This document shows, in pieces, positions 34,946-45,371 of a stretch of 64,000 bases of DNA (positions within the stretch are counted from its first letter, which is position 1; every line of letters begins with the position of its first letter). Under the pieces are notes generated by a model. The model had not been told where the DNA came from, did not search any database, and saw nothing but the letters and a program-made list of their open reading frames with translations. The DNA is taken from NCBI RefSeq assembly GCF_042854845.1, contig NZ_AP031498.1, forward strand, positions 4,464,001 through 4,528,000, written 5' to 3'. This stretch comes from Maricurvus nonylphenolicus. Lineage in GTDB: Bacteria > Pseudomonadota > Gammaproteobacteria > Pseudomonadales > Cellvibrionaceae. Position numbers and translations under genes: made by a program.

Positions 34946-36472
34946 CTACCCCGTGGCCCTGTTGTTATAAGTGTGGTTTATAGAGGGTTTTTCAGAACTT
35001 TTGTCGGTGACTTCTGTAATGCCATCTGCGGCGGCAACCCGCAGCACTTCTTCAATCGACGTTTCACCTGCAAGCACCCGCGCCCTACCCGCCGCAAGAA
35101 TACCATCACCTTGCTGCCGGGCATGGATTAACATGGTTCGCTCGGTTGCGCCCTCGTAAATCATCTGCCGTAATGTTTCATCAACGTCAATCATCTCGTA
35201 GATGGCGGTACGGCCTTTATAACCCGTGTGATTACAGTGAGCACACCCCTGAGCGCTAAAGACACTGGCACCAGACTCAAGTTCTATAACCCGAGCTTCC
35301 GCCGCGCATAAACTGTGGGGCTGCTTGCAGTGTTGACACAGTAAACGTACCAGGCGCTGGGCAACCAGTACTTCCAGACTTGATGCCAACAAAAACGGTT
35401 CGATCCCCATATCCTGCAAACGAGTAATGGCACCGATCGCCGTATTGGTATGCAGCGTCGACAATACCAAGTGACCGGTCAGGCTTGCTTGAACAGCAAT
35501 CGAGGCGGTTTCACTATCACGAATTTCACCCACCATCACCACATCAGGATCCTGACGCAGAATTGCGCGCAAGCCGCGGGCAAAGGTCATATCCACTTTG
35601 GCATTGACCTGCGTCTGACCAATCCCCGGAATCAAATATTCGATAGGATCTTCAATGGTTAATATATTGCGACCTGGGTGATTGATATGACTAAGGCCAG
35701 CATACAAACTGGTGGACTTACCGGAACCGGTTGGCCCGGTAATTAAAATAATACCGTGCGGTTTATGCAGTCCGCGCTGAAAGCCGGCCTCAACCGCCGC
35801 AGGCATAGACAATTGAGCCAACTGTAAATGACCTGCTGCCTGATCCAGCAAGCGCAGCACAACGCGTTCGCCATGGGCAGAGGTGAGGGTCGACACGCGA
35901 ATATCTACTGCATGCCCCGCCAGTTTTACCGTGATACGGCCATCTTGCGGTAAACGCTTCTCGGCAATATCGAGACGCGCCATTACCTTGAGACGCGACA
36001 CCAGCACCGGCGCCAACTCCGGGCGCGGTGAAAGCATTTCGGTAAGAATACCGTCAACGCGAAAACGGATAGCGACCCGGTCTTCGAAGGGCTCGATATG
36101 AATATCTGAAGCTTTAGCCTGTACCGCCTGGGACAATAAGGCATTGATTAAACGAATCACTGGTGCATCATCGGCGCCAGCCAATAGATCCGTATTCATA
36201 TCCAGATCTTCTACCAGCGCGGAAAGATTATATTCTTCGCCTAAATCTTCTGCGGCACTGAGGGCGGCATTATCATCACTCTGGTACTGCTGAGTTAAAC
36301 GCTGATTGAACTCTTCATCACTGATGGCCTGCAAGCTAAATGTTTGCGGCATTAATTTTCGCTGCACTTCCAATAGTACAGACAAGGTTAATCCCGGGCG
36401 ATAATACAGACACTGCTCATCTAACAGGACACCATGATGAGAAGCAAAGCCAAATGACAAATCAGAACTCAT
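34946..36472 (-). CDS. gspE: Type II secretion ATPase E
   Basis: A 508-residue cytoplasmic hexameric ATPase that drives pseudopilus assembly. It has an N1E-type domain, Walker A GPTGSGKST (about residue 260), the Asp and His boxes, a Walker-B region (RAILRQDPDVVMVGEIRD) and a zinc-binding tetracysteine loop made of CQHC and CAHC. ATG 36470-36472 is supported by GAGGAAG and overlaps gspD by 11 bases; an upstream ATG at 36497-36499 lacks a site. Confidence 0.96.
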   Translation of the reverse strand: MSSDLSFGFASHHGVLLDEQCLYYRPGLTLSVLLEVQRKLMPQTFSLQAISDEEFNQRLTQQYQSDDNAALSAAEDLGEEYNLSALVEDLDMNTDLLAGADDAPVIRLINALLSQAVQAKASDIHIEPFEDRVAIRFRVDGILTEMLSPRPELAPVLVSRLKVMARLDIAEKRLPQDGRITVKLAGHAVDIRVSTLTSAHGERVVLRLLDQAAGHLQLAQLSMPAAVEAGFQRGLHKPHGIILITGPTGSGKSTSLYAGLSHINHPGRNILTIEDPIEYLIPGIGQTQVNAKVDMTFARGLRAILRQDPDVVMVGEIRDSETASIAVQASLTGHLVLSTLHTNTAIGAITRLQDMGIEPFLLASSLEVLVAQRLVRLLCQHCKQPHSLCAAEARVIELESGASVFSAQGCAHCNHTGYKGRTAIYEMIDVDETLRQMIYEGATERTMLIHARQQGDGILAAGRARVLAGETSIEEVLRVAAADGITEVTDKSSEKPSINHTYNNRATG

Positions 36473-38531
36473 CGTCAGCTTCCTCTTCGCCTTCTTCATC
36501 AGTTCGTTGGCTAACTGCAGGAATCTCTGGCAGCAATGAATCCGTTACCTGCGGATCAACAATAATAGGCCCCAGATCACGGTGGTTAATTTGTTTATCC
36601 CTGATATAGCTGTATTTTTCCGCTGTGGCACCGGTTAAGGCTTCATCATCACGGATGACCGTTGCGCGAATAAACACCATCAGATGGGTTTTATTAATTT
36701 GCTTGGAGGTGGAACGAAACAGTCGACCAAACCAGGGGATACTGCCCAGTACAGGCACCCGTTGCTCAAAGGCTTGCACATCATCCTTAATCAAACCACC
36801 CAATACCACGACCTCACCGTCCTTGGCCATAATGCGTGTACTAATTTTGCGCTCATTGGTAATAACATCGGAGGCATTAATGCCCGTAGCCCCACTCAGA
36901 CTGGAAACCTCTTGCACGATATCCAGCACCACACTATCGCCTTCATTGACGTGAGGGGTAACTTCTAATTGAATCCCGACATTTTCCCGCTCAATAGTTT
37001 GGAATGGATTCTGTGGATTTTCACCACTTCCGGTTGAGGTATAGGAACCGGTAACAAAGGGAACATTTTGTCCCACGGAAATGGCCGCTGGGTGATTATC
37101 CAGGGTGAGTAAATTGGGTGTGGATAAAATATTGGCACCGGTATCCTGCTGCAATGCCGAAATCAGTAATAGAAAATCACTGTTATCCCCGGCACGGCCA
37201 ACGCCAATGGTTTGCCCAGCCAACGAGGTCAAAGCACCAATCAAGCTTTCACCATCGTCATCATTACCTTCATCAACGATACCATCAGCAATGGATCTTA
37301 CCGCCCCGGAACCATCACCAATAATCGAGCTGCCAAAGCCATTACTCTCGTTGCGATACAACCATTGGATGCCCAAATCACGTCCGGAAATATCCGCCAT
37401 CTCAACAATAATGGCTTCCACCAAAACCTGGGCACGACGTATATCCAAACGTTGCACTACGGGTAACAAAGCTTGCAAACTTTCCGGGTCAGCGGTGATC
37501 AGCAGCGAATTGGTATCCTTATCCGCTTCGATCGTGGCGCGGCCAACCGCATGACCGCTACCACCACGCTCTGGCGATAGCTTTTTCATATTCTCAACCA
37601 CGCGGGACAGCACCTTGGCGACTTGTTCGGCGCGGGCGTATTCCAGATACACAACCCGCACACCACCATTCTGGGCCTGAGGCTGATCCAAACGCTGTAT
37701 CAGTTGCTTGACCCGCTGACGCTGTAAATCATCACCACTGATCAGTACACCATTACTGCGCTGGTCAGCCACAAAGAGTAGAGTTGCATCACCACTACCC
37801 TTGCCCAGTTCTGTACTTTTTAGTTTGGTAAGAATACGCACCATTTCTTCTGCGGATGCATAGGACAGAGGCACCAACTCGGTTTTTTCTACAGCGGCCG
37901 TATCAATACGGGCAATAAGATCTCGTACCCGCTGAATATTGGCTCGGGTATCAGAAATAATAATGGCATTACTCGGGGCATAGGCCGCCAGGTGTGCATG
38001 CGCAGGTACTAGAGGACGTATCACAGGCAAGACTTTTACAGCGGTAATGTTTTGCAACTCAATCACCTGGGTTACTTGTATATCACTGTTCTTTCCACCG
38101 ACAATATCCCCACCGACACGGTCATCAAGCAATGGCACAGGTGTTGTTCGCACATCTTTAGCAGGAATCACTCGCACCACATCACCAACACTCACGGCGG
38201 CAAAACCATGAATTTCCAACACCGATAAAAACAGGTTGTAGAGTTCCTCACGGTTCACCTGTTTGGCCGAAATGACTTTAACCCGTCCTTTTACCTGCGG
38301 ATCAATTACCAGTGTTTTGCCTGTGGCTTCAGCCACAAACTTAATCACTTCCTGAATATCAGAGTCCTTGAAATTCAGCGTCCAGGTAGGTTCGGAGACA
38401 ACCTGCTGATTTTCCGGGGCTTGTTGTGCAAACGCCTGGGGACCAAATAAGAAACTGCCGCCAGAAACAGCAACGCAACATAATATCCAAGCACACCAAT
38501 GGGGCAGCACAATAAAACGACTCACTTGCAC
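36462..38531 (-). CDS. gspD: Type II secretion outer-membrane secretin D
   Basis: A 689-residue secretin with GTG start, a signal peptide ending near QAFA-QQ, N0-N3 periplasmic domains (N0 begins WTLNFKDSDIQEVIKFVAEATGK) and a C-terminal pore with VPVLGSIPWFGRLFRS. An inserted Gly/Asp-rich loop near 400-430 lies in the pore region. The C-terminal tail is highly acidic. No gspS pilotin gene is adjacent. Confidence 0.96.
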   Translation of the reverse strand: MQVSRFIVLPHWCAWILCCVAVSGGSFLFGPQAFAQQAPENQQVVSEPTWTLNFKDSDIQEVIKFVAEATGKTLVIDPQVKGRVKVISAKQVNREELYNLFLSVLEIHGFAAVSVGDVVRVIPAKDVRTTPVPLLDDRVGGDIVGGKNSDIQVTQVIELQNITAVKVLPVIRPLVPAHAHLAAYAPSNAIIISDTRANIQRVRDLIARIDTAAVEKTELVPLSYASAEEMVRILTKLKSTELGKGSGDATLLFVADQRSNGVLISGDDLQRQRVKQLIQRLDQPQAQNGGVRVVYLEYARAEQVAKVLSRVVENMKKLSPERGGSGHAVGRATIEADKDTNSLLITADPESLQALLPVVQRLDIRRAQVLVEAIIVEMADISGRDLGIQWLYRNESNGFGSSIIGDGSGAVRSIADGIVDEGNDDDGESLIGALTSLAGQTIGVGRAGDNSDFLLLISALQQDTGANILSTPNLLTLDNHPAAISVGQNVPFVTGSYTSTGSGENPQNPFQTIERENVGIQLEVTPHVNEGDSVVLDIVQEVSSLSGATGINASDVITNERKISTRIMAKDGEVVVLGGLIKDDVQAFEQRVPVLGSIPWFGRLFRSTSKQINKTHLMVFIRATVIRDDEALTGATAEKYSYIRDKQINHRDLGPIIVDPQVTDSLLPEIPAVSQRTDEEGEEEADDEF

Positions 38532-38534
38532 GCA

Positions 38535-39719
38535 CTAACCCTCAAGCTGCTGTAAATCAATCGATAGGTTAAGCGGTTTTCCGCCACGTAGAATATCCAG
38601 TGTGGCAGAACGAGTGCCACGCAGATCCCGATAAACCTGCATGGCTTTGGCGGAACTATCGAGAGACAACCCGTTAACCGCTACGACAATATCGTTAGCT
38701 TGCAGGCCCAAGCGTTCAAATAATTTTCGCTCCTGGCCAGGACGGATTTTATAACCAATAACCTCTCCGGCCTGGCGGGCCATACTGAATTTAATAAGAC
38801 GATCCAAGGTAATATCGCCAGCAGCTATATCAGACACAACTTGATCAGACACAGCTTGCGAGCCAGCCGGTACAACTACCGGTGTTTTTAGATTTGCCAC
38901 CACTTTTGTCTCATCCTGATAGAGCCACAGGGATTCATAGACACCTCGATTATCCAGTATGACTCGACCAGGCAGTATTTTGACCACGCGTACATCCCCG
39001 ACTGACATTTTGGCCTCGCCAGCCCGGATGGTTTTTGCATCACTTGTCGCCGACACCGGCAATAAATCACCCGGCGCGTAAAGCGATTGATGATTGCCAC
39101 TGGCGATAATAGCTCTTGCACCATTTTGCTGCGTGCTGGCGATAACACCATTGAGCAATAAGTGGAGCTTGGTGTCGACAGCCTTATCCTCAACGGCAGG
39201 CAACACAGGTTTAACGGATGCAATTTTCTCTGAATGTTGAGAAAACAGCTGCAACCCCTGAAGATGAACCAGGGCTTGCAGACTGACATGAGAAGAGCCC
39301 AGTGGATTTGAAGCTTCCGTTGTTATCGACTCTAAGAGTGTTAGATTAGCGGGGGCAGCTGTTTGACGGAAATCTGGAACGGATATCCCAGGATTAAACA
39401 ACAGCCAGAACAAACGGGAGAAATAAAACGATAATACTATTGAAACAATCGACGTAATTAAAAACTGCCAAAAGAAGACCGGTATTAGCTGAAGGCCATA
39501 AACGGCACTCGCCGTACAAGAAGCAAGAGCAGATCGCAGGTCTACAGAGACATCCGTCTCACCTCTAGCCTGACCAACTTCACATTTAGCGTTTTGTCGC
39601 GTGCGCGTAGTGGACACAAACAGTTTGTCTCTCAGACTTTGAAAACTGTTTATGCGGCTTAAGCTTTCCAAGCATTTGGACCACAGCACAGACACGTCTG
39701 TCACCTCAGCGCACTTCAA
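38535..39719 (-). CDS. gspC: Type II secretion protein C with long N-terminus
   Basis: GspC connects the platform to the secretin. The membrane helix is at about 80-110 and the HR domain at about 175-265 (LLLNGVIASTQQNGARAIIA). A PDZ domain follows at about 310-390 (IGYKIRPGQERKLFERLGLQANDIVVAVNG). The frame opens with a TTG and no ribosome-binding site and carries about 75 residues before the membrane helix, unusual for GspC. No ATG occurs in that stretch, so a GTG or TTG within it may be the real start. The gene opens the gsp operon. Confidence 0.88.
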   Translation of the reverse strand: MKCAEVTDVSVLWSKCLESLSRINSFQSLRDKLFVSTTRTRQNAKCEVGQARGETDVSVDLRSALASCTASAVYGLQLIPVFFWQFLITSIVSIVLSFYFSRLFWLLFNPGISVPDFRQTAAPANLTLLESITTEASNPLGSSHVSLQALVHLQGLQLFSQHSEKIASVKPVLPAVEDKAVDTKLHLLLNGVIASTQQNGARAIIASGNHQSLYAPGDLLPVSATSDAKTIRAGEAKMSVGDVRVVKILPGRVILDNRGVYESLWLYQDETKVVANLKTPVVVPAGSQAVSDQVVSDIAAGDITLDRLIKFSMARQAGEVIGYKIRPGQERKLFERLGLQANDIVVAVNGLSLDSSAKAMQVYRDLRGTRSATLDILRGGKPLNLSIDLQQLEG

Positions 39720-39826
39720 GAAAACATTATTTTAAAGGCCAATGTTTTCCAATTCTTCGACCCACGTCCTCTTAGCGTATAAAGTTGTGAGACATAGTCT
39801 ACAGATTTAAACTGAACATCGAATAG

Positions 39827-41434
39827 CTAGACTGGATTACTCACCGTGCCGCTAACAATAGGTTCAAAGGCAACATAATTATCCCAACCCGATGCATTGC
39901 CTAAACCATTAATGGGGAAATGCGTCGCAAAATTGCCCTGCTCGCCATGCAGCGCCATATAGTTCAGTACAACCATTTCCACCAACAAATTAACATTGTT
40001 TGCTCCTGGGCTCGATGCGGTTTCCACATCACCGCTGGCACGCATATAACCAATTTGCTGATGTCGAGCTTGCTCCTCTGGTGTGGCACCAATTAATACT
40101 GGCGCCCGACCGGGGTTATACACCAGGAAGAAAGACGCTGCGGTCTGCTGATTATCACCTGTCCACACACCTTTGCCGGCACCATTAACGGTTTCATCGG
40201 TCATGCCATTACTAAAAACAGAACCATCACTGCACACATAAACCATAAGCGGCACACCAACCCTGGCGGCATATTCCAGACAGGCGCCAATACATCGTCC
40301 CGCACGCAGGTCACGAATCTCTCCAGTAGCCCGGTCGCCAGTATGGTAATCATACCCCCCCATGGTGACGGTACCGGCACCGGAAAAACCATTAACCACT
40401 AATTTCATAATCGACGCAGTTTTGCGAAATTCGCTATCGCCAATAAACTCTGCACTGCTGAATACACCTGAAGCGCCGACAATATTAGGATCAATTGCCG
40501 GATCTAACGCCGCAGGAACACCAAACTGATCGGCCAGATGAGCACTCTTGCCATACACACAACGAATCAAATCTTTAATGGCGGCATCGTTAGTTGTCCC
40601 CGTTGAAATACGCCCCATTTTGTCCTGACTGATGCGATACATGGACTCCATCACGGCAACGGTTTCGTCCTGACTGAACAGACCAACCAAATCCCCCACA
40701 TCGACAAGTCCCGTCACATCACTGGGGCGATCAACTTTAGTGGGCCTGACTTCTGCGTTAATCATGGCGGCAGGCGCCATAGAATTACCGCCCGATTCAC
40801 TACTGCGTGAACCTACCAAAGTCACTAACTGACCATCGGCACCCACTCTGTTAATGCCGTACATAGGATTATGGGGATTATTTCCGGTATCATTTTCAGA
40901 GCGAGCAGGGATTACAGCACCATTAGTCGTTGCCATAGCCGTGGGGGCTTTTTCCACAATACCGCGCAGCATGGCACTGTCACTGTGGAAGGCGAGCCCC
41001 AATTGGGTGTCGACAAAATCGTTGGTACCGGTATTGGGATTGGTAATCGACGGCACCATATCCCCAGGCAATCCCTGCTTGCTGTAACCGGCCGTACTCA
41101 AGAAATCCAACTGTCCGCCCTGCTGCCCCACCAACACATTGGAACCTGCAATATTGGCGCCGCCTGCCAAATCAAAACAAATAAACGGAATTTTTCCGGC
41201 ACCGGTCAGCGAAATATTACAACCGCTTAAATCAATATCACCGGACAAGGCCGCATGGGCTCGTTGCGGACTGGCGAGAAAACTAAATAGCGAGCTTCCC
41301 ACTGCGGTTCCCATTCCCGCCATAAACCCCTGGCCAATAAAGTCACGACGGCTCATTGGCCGGGCATGGTTATTGTGGGGAATAGCTTCATCCAATTGGT
41401 AGGATTTAACCCCTTTGGGCATTCGCTTAAACAT
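39827..41434 (-). CDS. Tat-exported DUF1501 family protein
   Basis: A 535-residue protein with a twin-arginine signal (SRRDFIGQGFMAGMG, near residue 28) ending near AHA at about 61. The mature domain has a sulfatase/phosphatase-like DUF1501 pattern: IPFICFDLAGGANIAGSNVLVG and GGYDYHTGDRATGEIRDLRAG with a conserved His. Tat export suggests a cofactor or folded state before export. AAGGAAA precedes the ATG. It follows the cytochrome-like gene in the same direction. The biochemical role is unknown. Confidence 0.8.
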   Translation of the reverse strand: MFKRMPKGVKSYQLDEAIPHNNHARPMSRRDFIGQGFMAGMGTAVGSSLFSFLASPQRAHAALSGDIDLSGCNISLTGAGKIPFICFDLAGGANIAGSNVLVGQQGGQLDFLSTAGYSKQGLPGDMVPSITNPNTGTNDFVDTQLGLAFHSDSAMLRGIVEKAPTAMATTNGAVIPARSENDTGNNPHNPMYGINRVGADGQLVTLVGSRSSESGGNSMAPAAMINAEVRPTKVDRPSDVTGLVDVGDLVGLFSQDETVAVMESMYRISQDKMGRISTGTTNDAAIKDLIRCVYGKSAHLADQFGVPAALDPAIDPNIVGASGVFSSAEFIGDSEFRKTASIMKLVVNGFSGAGTVTMGGYDYHTGDRATGEIRDLRAGRCIGACLEYAARVGVPLMVYVCSDGSVFSNGMTDETVNGAGKGVWTGDNQQTAASFFLVYNPGRAPVLIGATPEEQARHQQIGYMRASGDVETASSPGANNVNLLVEMVVLNYMALHGEQGNFATHFPINGLGNASGWDNYVAFEPIVSGTVSNPV

Positions 41435-41461
41435 AATATTTCCTTTCGCTTCCTACCGTGT

Positions 41462-44065
41462 TTATTGCATCAGCATCACTGCACTACCAATAGCAGCAGC
41501 ACAGGTGGCTTTGACCACTTTAATCGTACGGTCTGGTTCTGCAGCACAGGTACCGGGACAAAAAACCGCCATACGGTCCATAAGATCATTTAATTCTGAT
41601 TCGATATCCGCTGGTAATGGCTGACTTGTCAGGGGTGCACTCACAGGGTATGCCGGTGCACTAACAGGCAGATCATGAGACAGCAGGTTTTCAATTAACG
41701 GATCAATCACTGCGGCTCGTCCGGCAATATCAAACGCGTTATCCGGTGTATCGGTAAAATTAAATCCAGCAAAGTAGGTATCACGCAATACGGTATTGGT
41801 ATCACTGAGCTCCCCCACCAAATTGTTACAGTATTCAACCGCCAACTGGGTAATGCCCATTTGATGGGCAGCCAGGAAGCCATCAATGGTTTCCACCGTA
41901 GGCAGCTGCTGTTTTACCTTGTTGTAGGTATCCATAACCTCTGGATCGGTACTGCTTACTCCTGTTACGGCAGCCATCGTTGCGCTGATTTCTTCAAAGG
42001 TACGCAGGCCAATAAGTGACTGATCGGGAATATCGGCAGGTGTTGGCACCGGCGGTGGAATGGGTTCGGTACGCACATAGGTCTCCGTCCCCAACAAATC
42101 AAATGTCAAAAAGAATTCGTCAATTGTCGGCCCACGATCCAGCTCAATAACCGTTCCTAACGTCGACAACACCTGACGTCCACCAACATAAGCCGCATCG
42201 GTCAATGTGAGATCCAGATTTGCATAGGCCTGACCGACATCCGCTTCACGACCATTAACACCTATACGTAATCCCCGCAGGGGAATACTGCCAAGCGTGG
42301 CATTACTATCGAGACTGACAAAGAAAGGCGCATTAAACAGATAACCGTAGTTATCAAACTGCTGCACCTCAAAAACGACATAGGCATCAGGAACGGCAAT
42401 CAGGTGCGAGACACTGAATAACATAAAGAATTTTTCACCCACACCAGCAGCGTGGTTTTGTTGAATATCGGCGACCGACATAGCGCGATTATGTATGGCG
42501 AGCAAACGTACACTGCCCTGCCATAAATTATCGTTAGACACCTCATTACCCAATACCAATGCAAAGCTGTCATCCCAGTCGCCCAGGGTGCCGCCACTGC
42601 TGGCATCGGCATCTCCGGTGTACTGCCCATTGACATAGATCCGCCGTCCGTTAATCGGGTCGTAGGTTAATACCACATGCTGCAAGGTCGCCTGCAAGCG
42701 CTCATCGGCATCCGCTGTGGATAACGCAGGTTGACCGTTGGCATCGGTGACACTGCTACGGTTTAGGAAATCATAGTTATACAGTGTTTGTCCCAAGGTA
42801 AAGTTACGCACACTATTACCACCGGAATAACTGACAATCCGGGCGGGACCATCCTGAGTCACATTATCGGGAACCACCCAGGCTTCGATTGAGTATTCAT
42901 TGGTGGCGGTAATCAAATCATGCAGTTTACGACTTGCTGTCGTTGACCCCTGCGCCTTACCGTCATTGATACGTATTCCCCAGGAACCTTCCCACGCAAC
43001 ATCCCCCACCAGATTCAGGTTAATCGCAGGGTCTATACCACTGGTATCGTAAGCTGTTACACCACTACCGGTTTTGAATTGGTAGAGCGCAATCACATTG
43101 GTTTCTACCCGTCCGCCACTACTGGCCACAATGCCATCGTCAGCAAGATTTAATGCCCGACTGATAACCAGCGCAGGATCAACAACCGTCAGCGGAATAG
43201 TTGCACTGTAAGCAGTAATAGCGGCTTCCATGGTATCGGCATTATTACTGCAATCACTCCAACAGTTGTGAAATTCATTGCGCAAACGCACGACGAAACG
43301 GGAGTTTGCCGGTGTATCCAAATCGATTTTGCTTTTCGCTGCCTCATAGGCGATATCAATATCGCTGCTGGCAAAATAAGGCTGCTGCGGAGTAGCGGCA
43401 TCTTCAGCATGACACCCCGCACAATAGGTTGTTAACAAGTTATGAACCGGTACAAAATCCGTAGTATTGGCAGGAAAACTTTTACTGGCCCCCACATTTT
43501 TCAGCTGAGGAGGCGTTAAGGCCACAACGTTAGCCACACTACCGGATGTCGATGCCCAGGCGCTAATATAGTTGGTGATAATATCGCCACACACACTCGC
43601 CGTATCCAACCAACAGTTATGGCCTCCAGCAACCTTGGTGACCATACGCGAGCTGGCGGGTACAGACAGGTTTACAATCGTATTGGCAGCATTGTATGCG
43701 GCATTGATATCATCACTGCGAACAAAACTCGGAGCTTGCCCCCCCGTACCATGACAGCTTCCACAGCGATTATCTGCAACCAGATTATCCCAAACGTTAA
43801 TTTTAAAACTCTGTACATCTGCTGTTTGCGGCGCCGGCCCATTGTAGGTAACCGCGCCTCCACTACCTTGTGGATTGGTATTCACATTCTCTTGCGTTTC
43901 TTCACCACTGCCGGAAGCACAGCCGGTATAGCCTGTCAAAAAACTCATAGACAGGGCAACTAAAAGTAATAACCGACATGCACGGCCTACCGATATCGAC
44001 TGACCGCTACGATCTTTGTTGAAACCTTTACTGTTGGTCTCGCTTTTACACATGCTAACGTACAT
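41462..44065 (-). CDS. Two-CxxCH lipoprotein with LamG-like domain
   Basis: An 867-residue lipoprotein-like protein (lipobox-like GYTGC near residue 49). Two tandem cytochrome-like units of about 85-110 residues each carry CGSCH or CAGCH, then a later HNCW...C pair. A LamG/concanavalin-like domain follows at about 385-540 (YSIEAWVVPDNV, RRIYVNGQYTGD). The C-terminal third has no match I recognise. I chose ATG 44063-44065 because AAGGA precedes it; this removes an overlap with the upstream gene. A haem-binding surface protein is inferred. Confidence 0.75.
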   Translation of the reverse strand: MYVSMCKSETNSKGFNKDRSGQSISVGRACRLLLLVALSMSFLTGYTGCASGSGEETQENVNTNPQGSGGAVTYNGPAPQTADVQSFKINVWDNLVADNRCGSCHGTGGQAPSFVRSDDINAAYNAANTIVNLSVPASSRMVTKVAGGHNCWLDTASVCGDIITNYISAWASTSGSVANVVALTPPQLKNVGASKSFPANTTDFVPVHNLLTTYCAGCHAEDAATPQQPYFASSDIDIAYEAAKSKIDLDTPANSRFVVRLRNEFHNCWSDCSNNADTMEAAITAYSATIPLTVVDPALVISRALNLADDGIVASSGGRVETNVIALYQFKTGSGVTAYDTSGIDPAINLNLVGDVAWEGSWGIRINDGKAQGSTTASRKLHDLITATNEYSIEAWVVPDNVTQDGPARIVSYSGGNSVRNFTLGQTLYNYDFLNRSSVTDANGQPALSTADADERLQATLQHVVLTYDPINGRRIYVNGQYTGDADASSGGTLGDWDDSFALVLGNEVSNDNLWQGSVRLLAIHNRAMSVADIQQNHAAGVGEKFFMLFSVSHLIAVPDAYVVFEVQQFDNYGYLFNAPFFVSLDSNATLGSIPLRGLRIGVNGREADVGQAYANLDLTLTDAAYVGGRQVLSTLGTVIELDRGPTIDEFFLTFDLLGTETYVRTEPIPPPVPTPADIPDQSLIGLRTFEEISATMAAVTGVSSTDPEVMDTYNKVKQQLPTVETIDGFLAAHQMGITQLAVEYCNNLVGELSDTNTVLRDTYFAGFNFTDTPDNAFDIAGRAAVIDPLIENLLSHDLPVSAPAYPVSAPLTSQPLPADIESELNDLMDRMAVFCPGTCAAEPDRTIKVVKATCAAAIGSAVMLMQ

Positions 44066-44075
44066 GTCGATATCC

Positions 44076-45371
44076 TTAAGGGCCTTTGCAATAATTAGCG
44101 GTTTCCGCAAAAACCTGCTTCAAGTTATAGTTGGACGTAAAACTGGTTGTGGTATTGGTAATATGCGTTCGATCGGCGGCATCACCGGGCTCACGTAAAC
44201 ACACTGTGGTAAACACTTTTTCTACCTGACATTGCGCAAACGCCTGACTATGAGCCAATTCCTGTCCCATACTTTTTGCCCCATCACCACTTCCAGACAA
44301 GCCACCGTCCCAACCAAGATTGGCATTTGGGCCACTGCGCCAGTAGTTATCCCATTGATCATCCGGGGTAATAAATCCATAGGGGAAATTAGCGCTGTTG
44401 ATATGGTATTTGGCTTTTACTCTTAAACCTGTGGCAGCATCCAGCTGACCCGTCGTGTTATAACTGATAGCACCATTCACACCATCAGGATCACTATTGG
44501 CGTCATAGATATAATCGTAGTAGGCAAACGCCTGTGCCATAGGATCCATTCCATTGTGACAACCGACACAGTTATTTAGAAATACCCGGCTATCACCACC
44601 AGGACTGCGTGATACATCTTGACGAATACGATCAGGAGAGCGAGAGGTATCCTGTACCTGTTCCATATCCCGGCATAGATGATTCAACATGGTGAAGCGG
44701 AACATCGCGCGATTGGTGCCCGCAATAAAAAATGCTTTTGCTGCAGCACGGGTCGTCATAACACCTGCGGTCGCTGTCGCAGGCAAGCCAGTAACACTTG
44801 ACTGTTGACGCTGCACCAATCCCGTAGACAGCGCTACCCCCTGGTCTTCCAACTGCTGATACTGGGTATTATTACCATTGCTGTAGGCAGCTAGCCCTAA
44901 CGCAGGGTCAGCAATATAGATAATATCGCTGTAAAGAATTTGCCGAAAATCCAACTCATCGCGCACCACACCAATCACCGTGGCGGTGTAATCATTTAAC
45001 GGCTGAAACACATCCTGATCACGGTTGGTCCAGGGTGTCACCCAATTTTTTAATGTAACACGTAGAAAATCCTCGTCGGCCATAGCTGTATAGGCCGCTT
45101 GCATATAGTCGCCGGCTTCCAAATCTGCCGCCATGGACAGCAGTACCGCCTCACTAGGCGTCGTACCGACCAAGCGATCATGCATCACCTTGGCCTGTTC
45201 TCTAACGCCGGCGTGGGCAACAGTTGCAAGCGCTATTACGCTAAAAAATGAGACACACTGCAAAATTAGTTTGTGATCAACATTCCTCGCCATATGAGAA
45301 ACAACACGCAAAAGCGAACTACTCGTTAGTGTTTTTTCTAATTTTCCCTTTACCGCATCCCGCTTAGCCAT
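44076..45371 (-). CDS. Exported protein with one c-type haem motif (DUF1588-like)
   Basis: A 431-residue exported protein. The most plausible signal peptide ends at AHA near residue 54, so ATG 45291-45293 (residue 27) is a credible alternative start; neither has a strong ribosome-binding site. The motif NNCVGCHNGMDPMAQAFAYYDY, with one CxxCH, resembles DUF1588-type proteins of the planctomycete-cytochrome group. Several conserved Trp/Arg residues precede it. It is first in a three-gene run with the cytochrome-like and DUF1501 genes. Substrate and role unknown. Confidence 0.7.
   Translation of the reverse strand: MAKRDAVKGKLEKTLTSSSLLRVVSHMARNVDHKLILQCVSFFSVIALATVAHAGVREQAKVMHDRLVGTTPSEAVLLSMAADLEAGDYMQAAYTAMADEDFLRVTLKNWVTPWTNRDQDVFQPLNDYTATVIGVVRDELDFRQILYSDIIYIADPALGLAAYSNGNNTQYQQLEDQGVALSTGLVQRQQSSVTGLPATATAGVMTTRAAAKAFFIAGTNRAMFRFTMLNHLCRDMEQVQDTSRSPDRIRQDVSRSPGGDSRVFLNNCVGCHNGMDPMAQAFAYYDYIYDANSDPDGVNGAISYNTTGQLDAATGLRVKAKYHINSANFPYGFITPDDQWDNYWRSGPNANLGWDGGLSGSGDGAKSMGQELAHSQAFAQCQVEKVFTTVCLREPGDAADRTHITNTTTSFTSNYNLKQVFAETANYCKGP

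Noticed and set aside
41462..45371. Multihaem nanowire cytochromes
   Set aside because: Only one or two CxxCH motifs per protein; too few for an extended haem wire.
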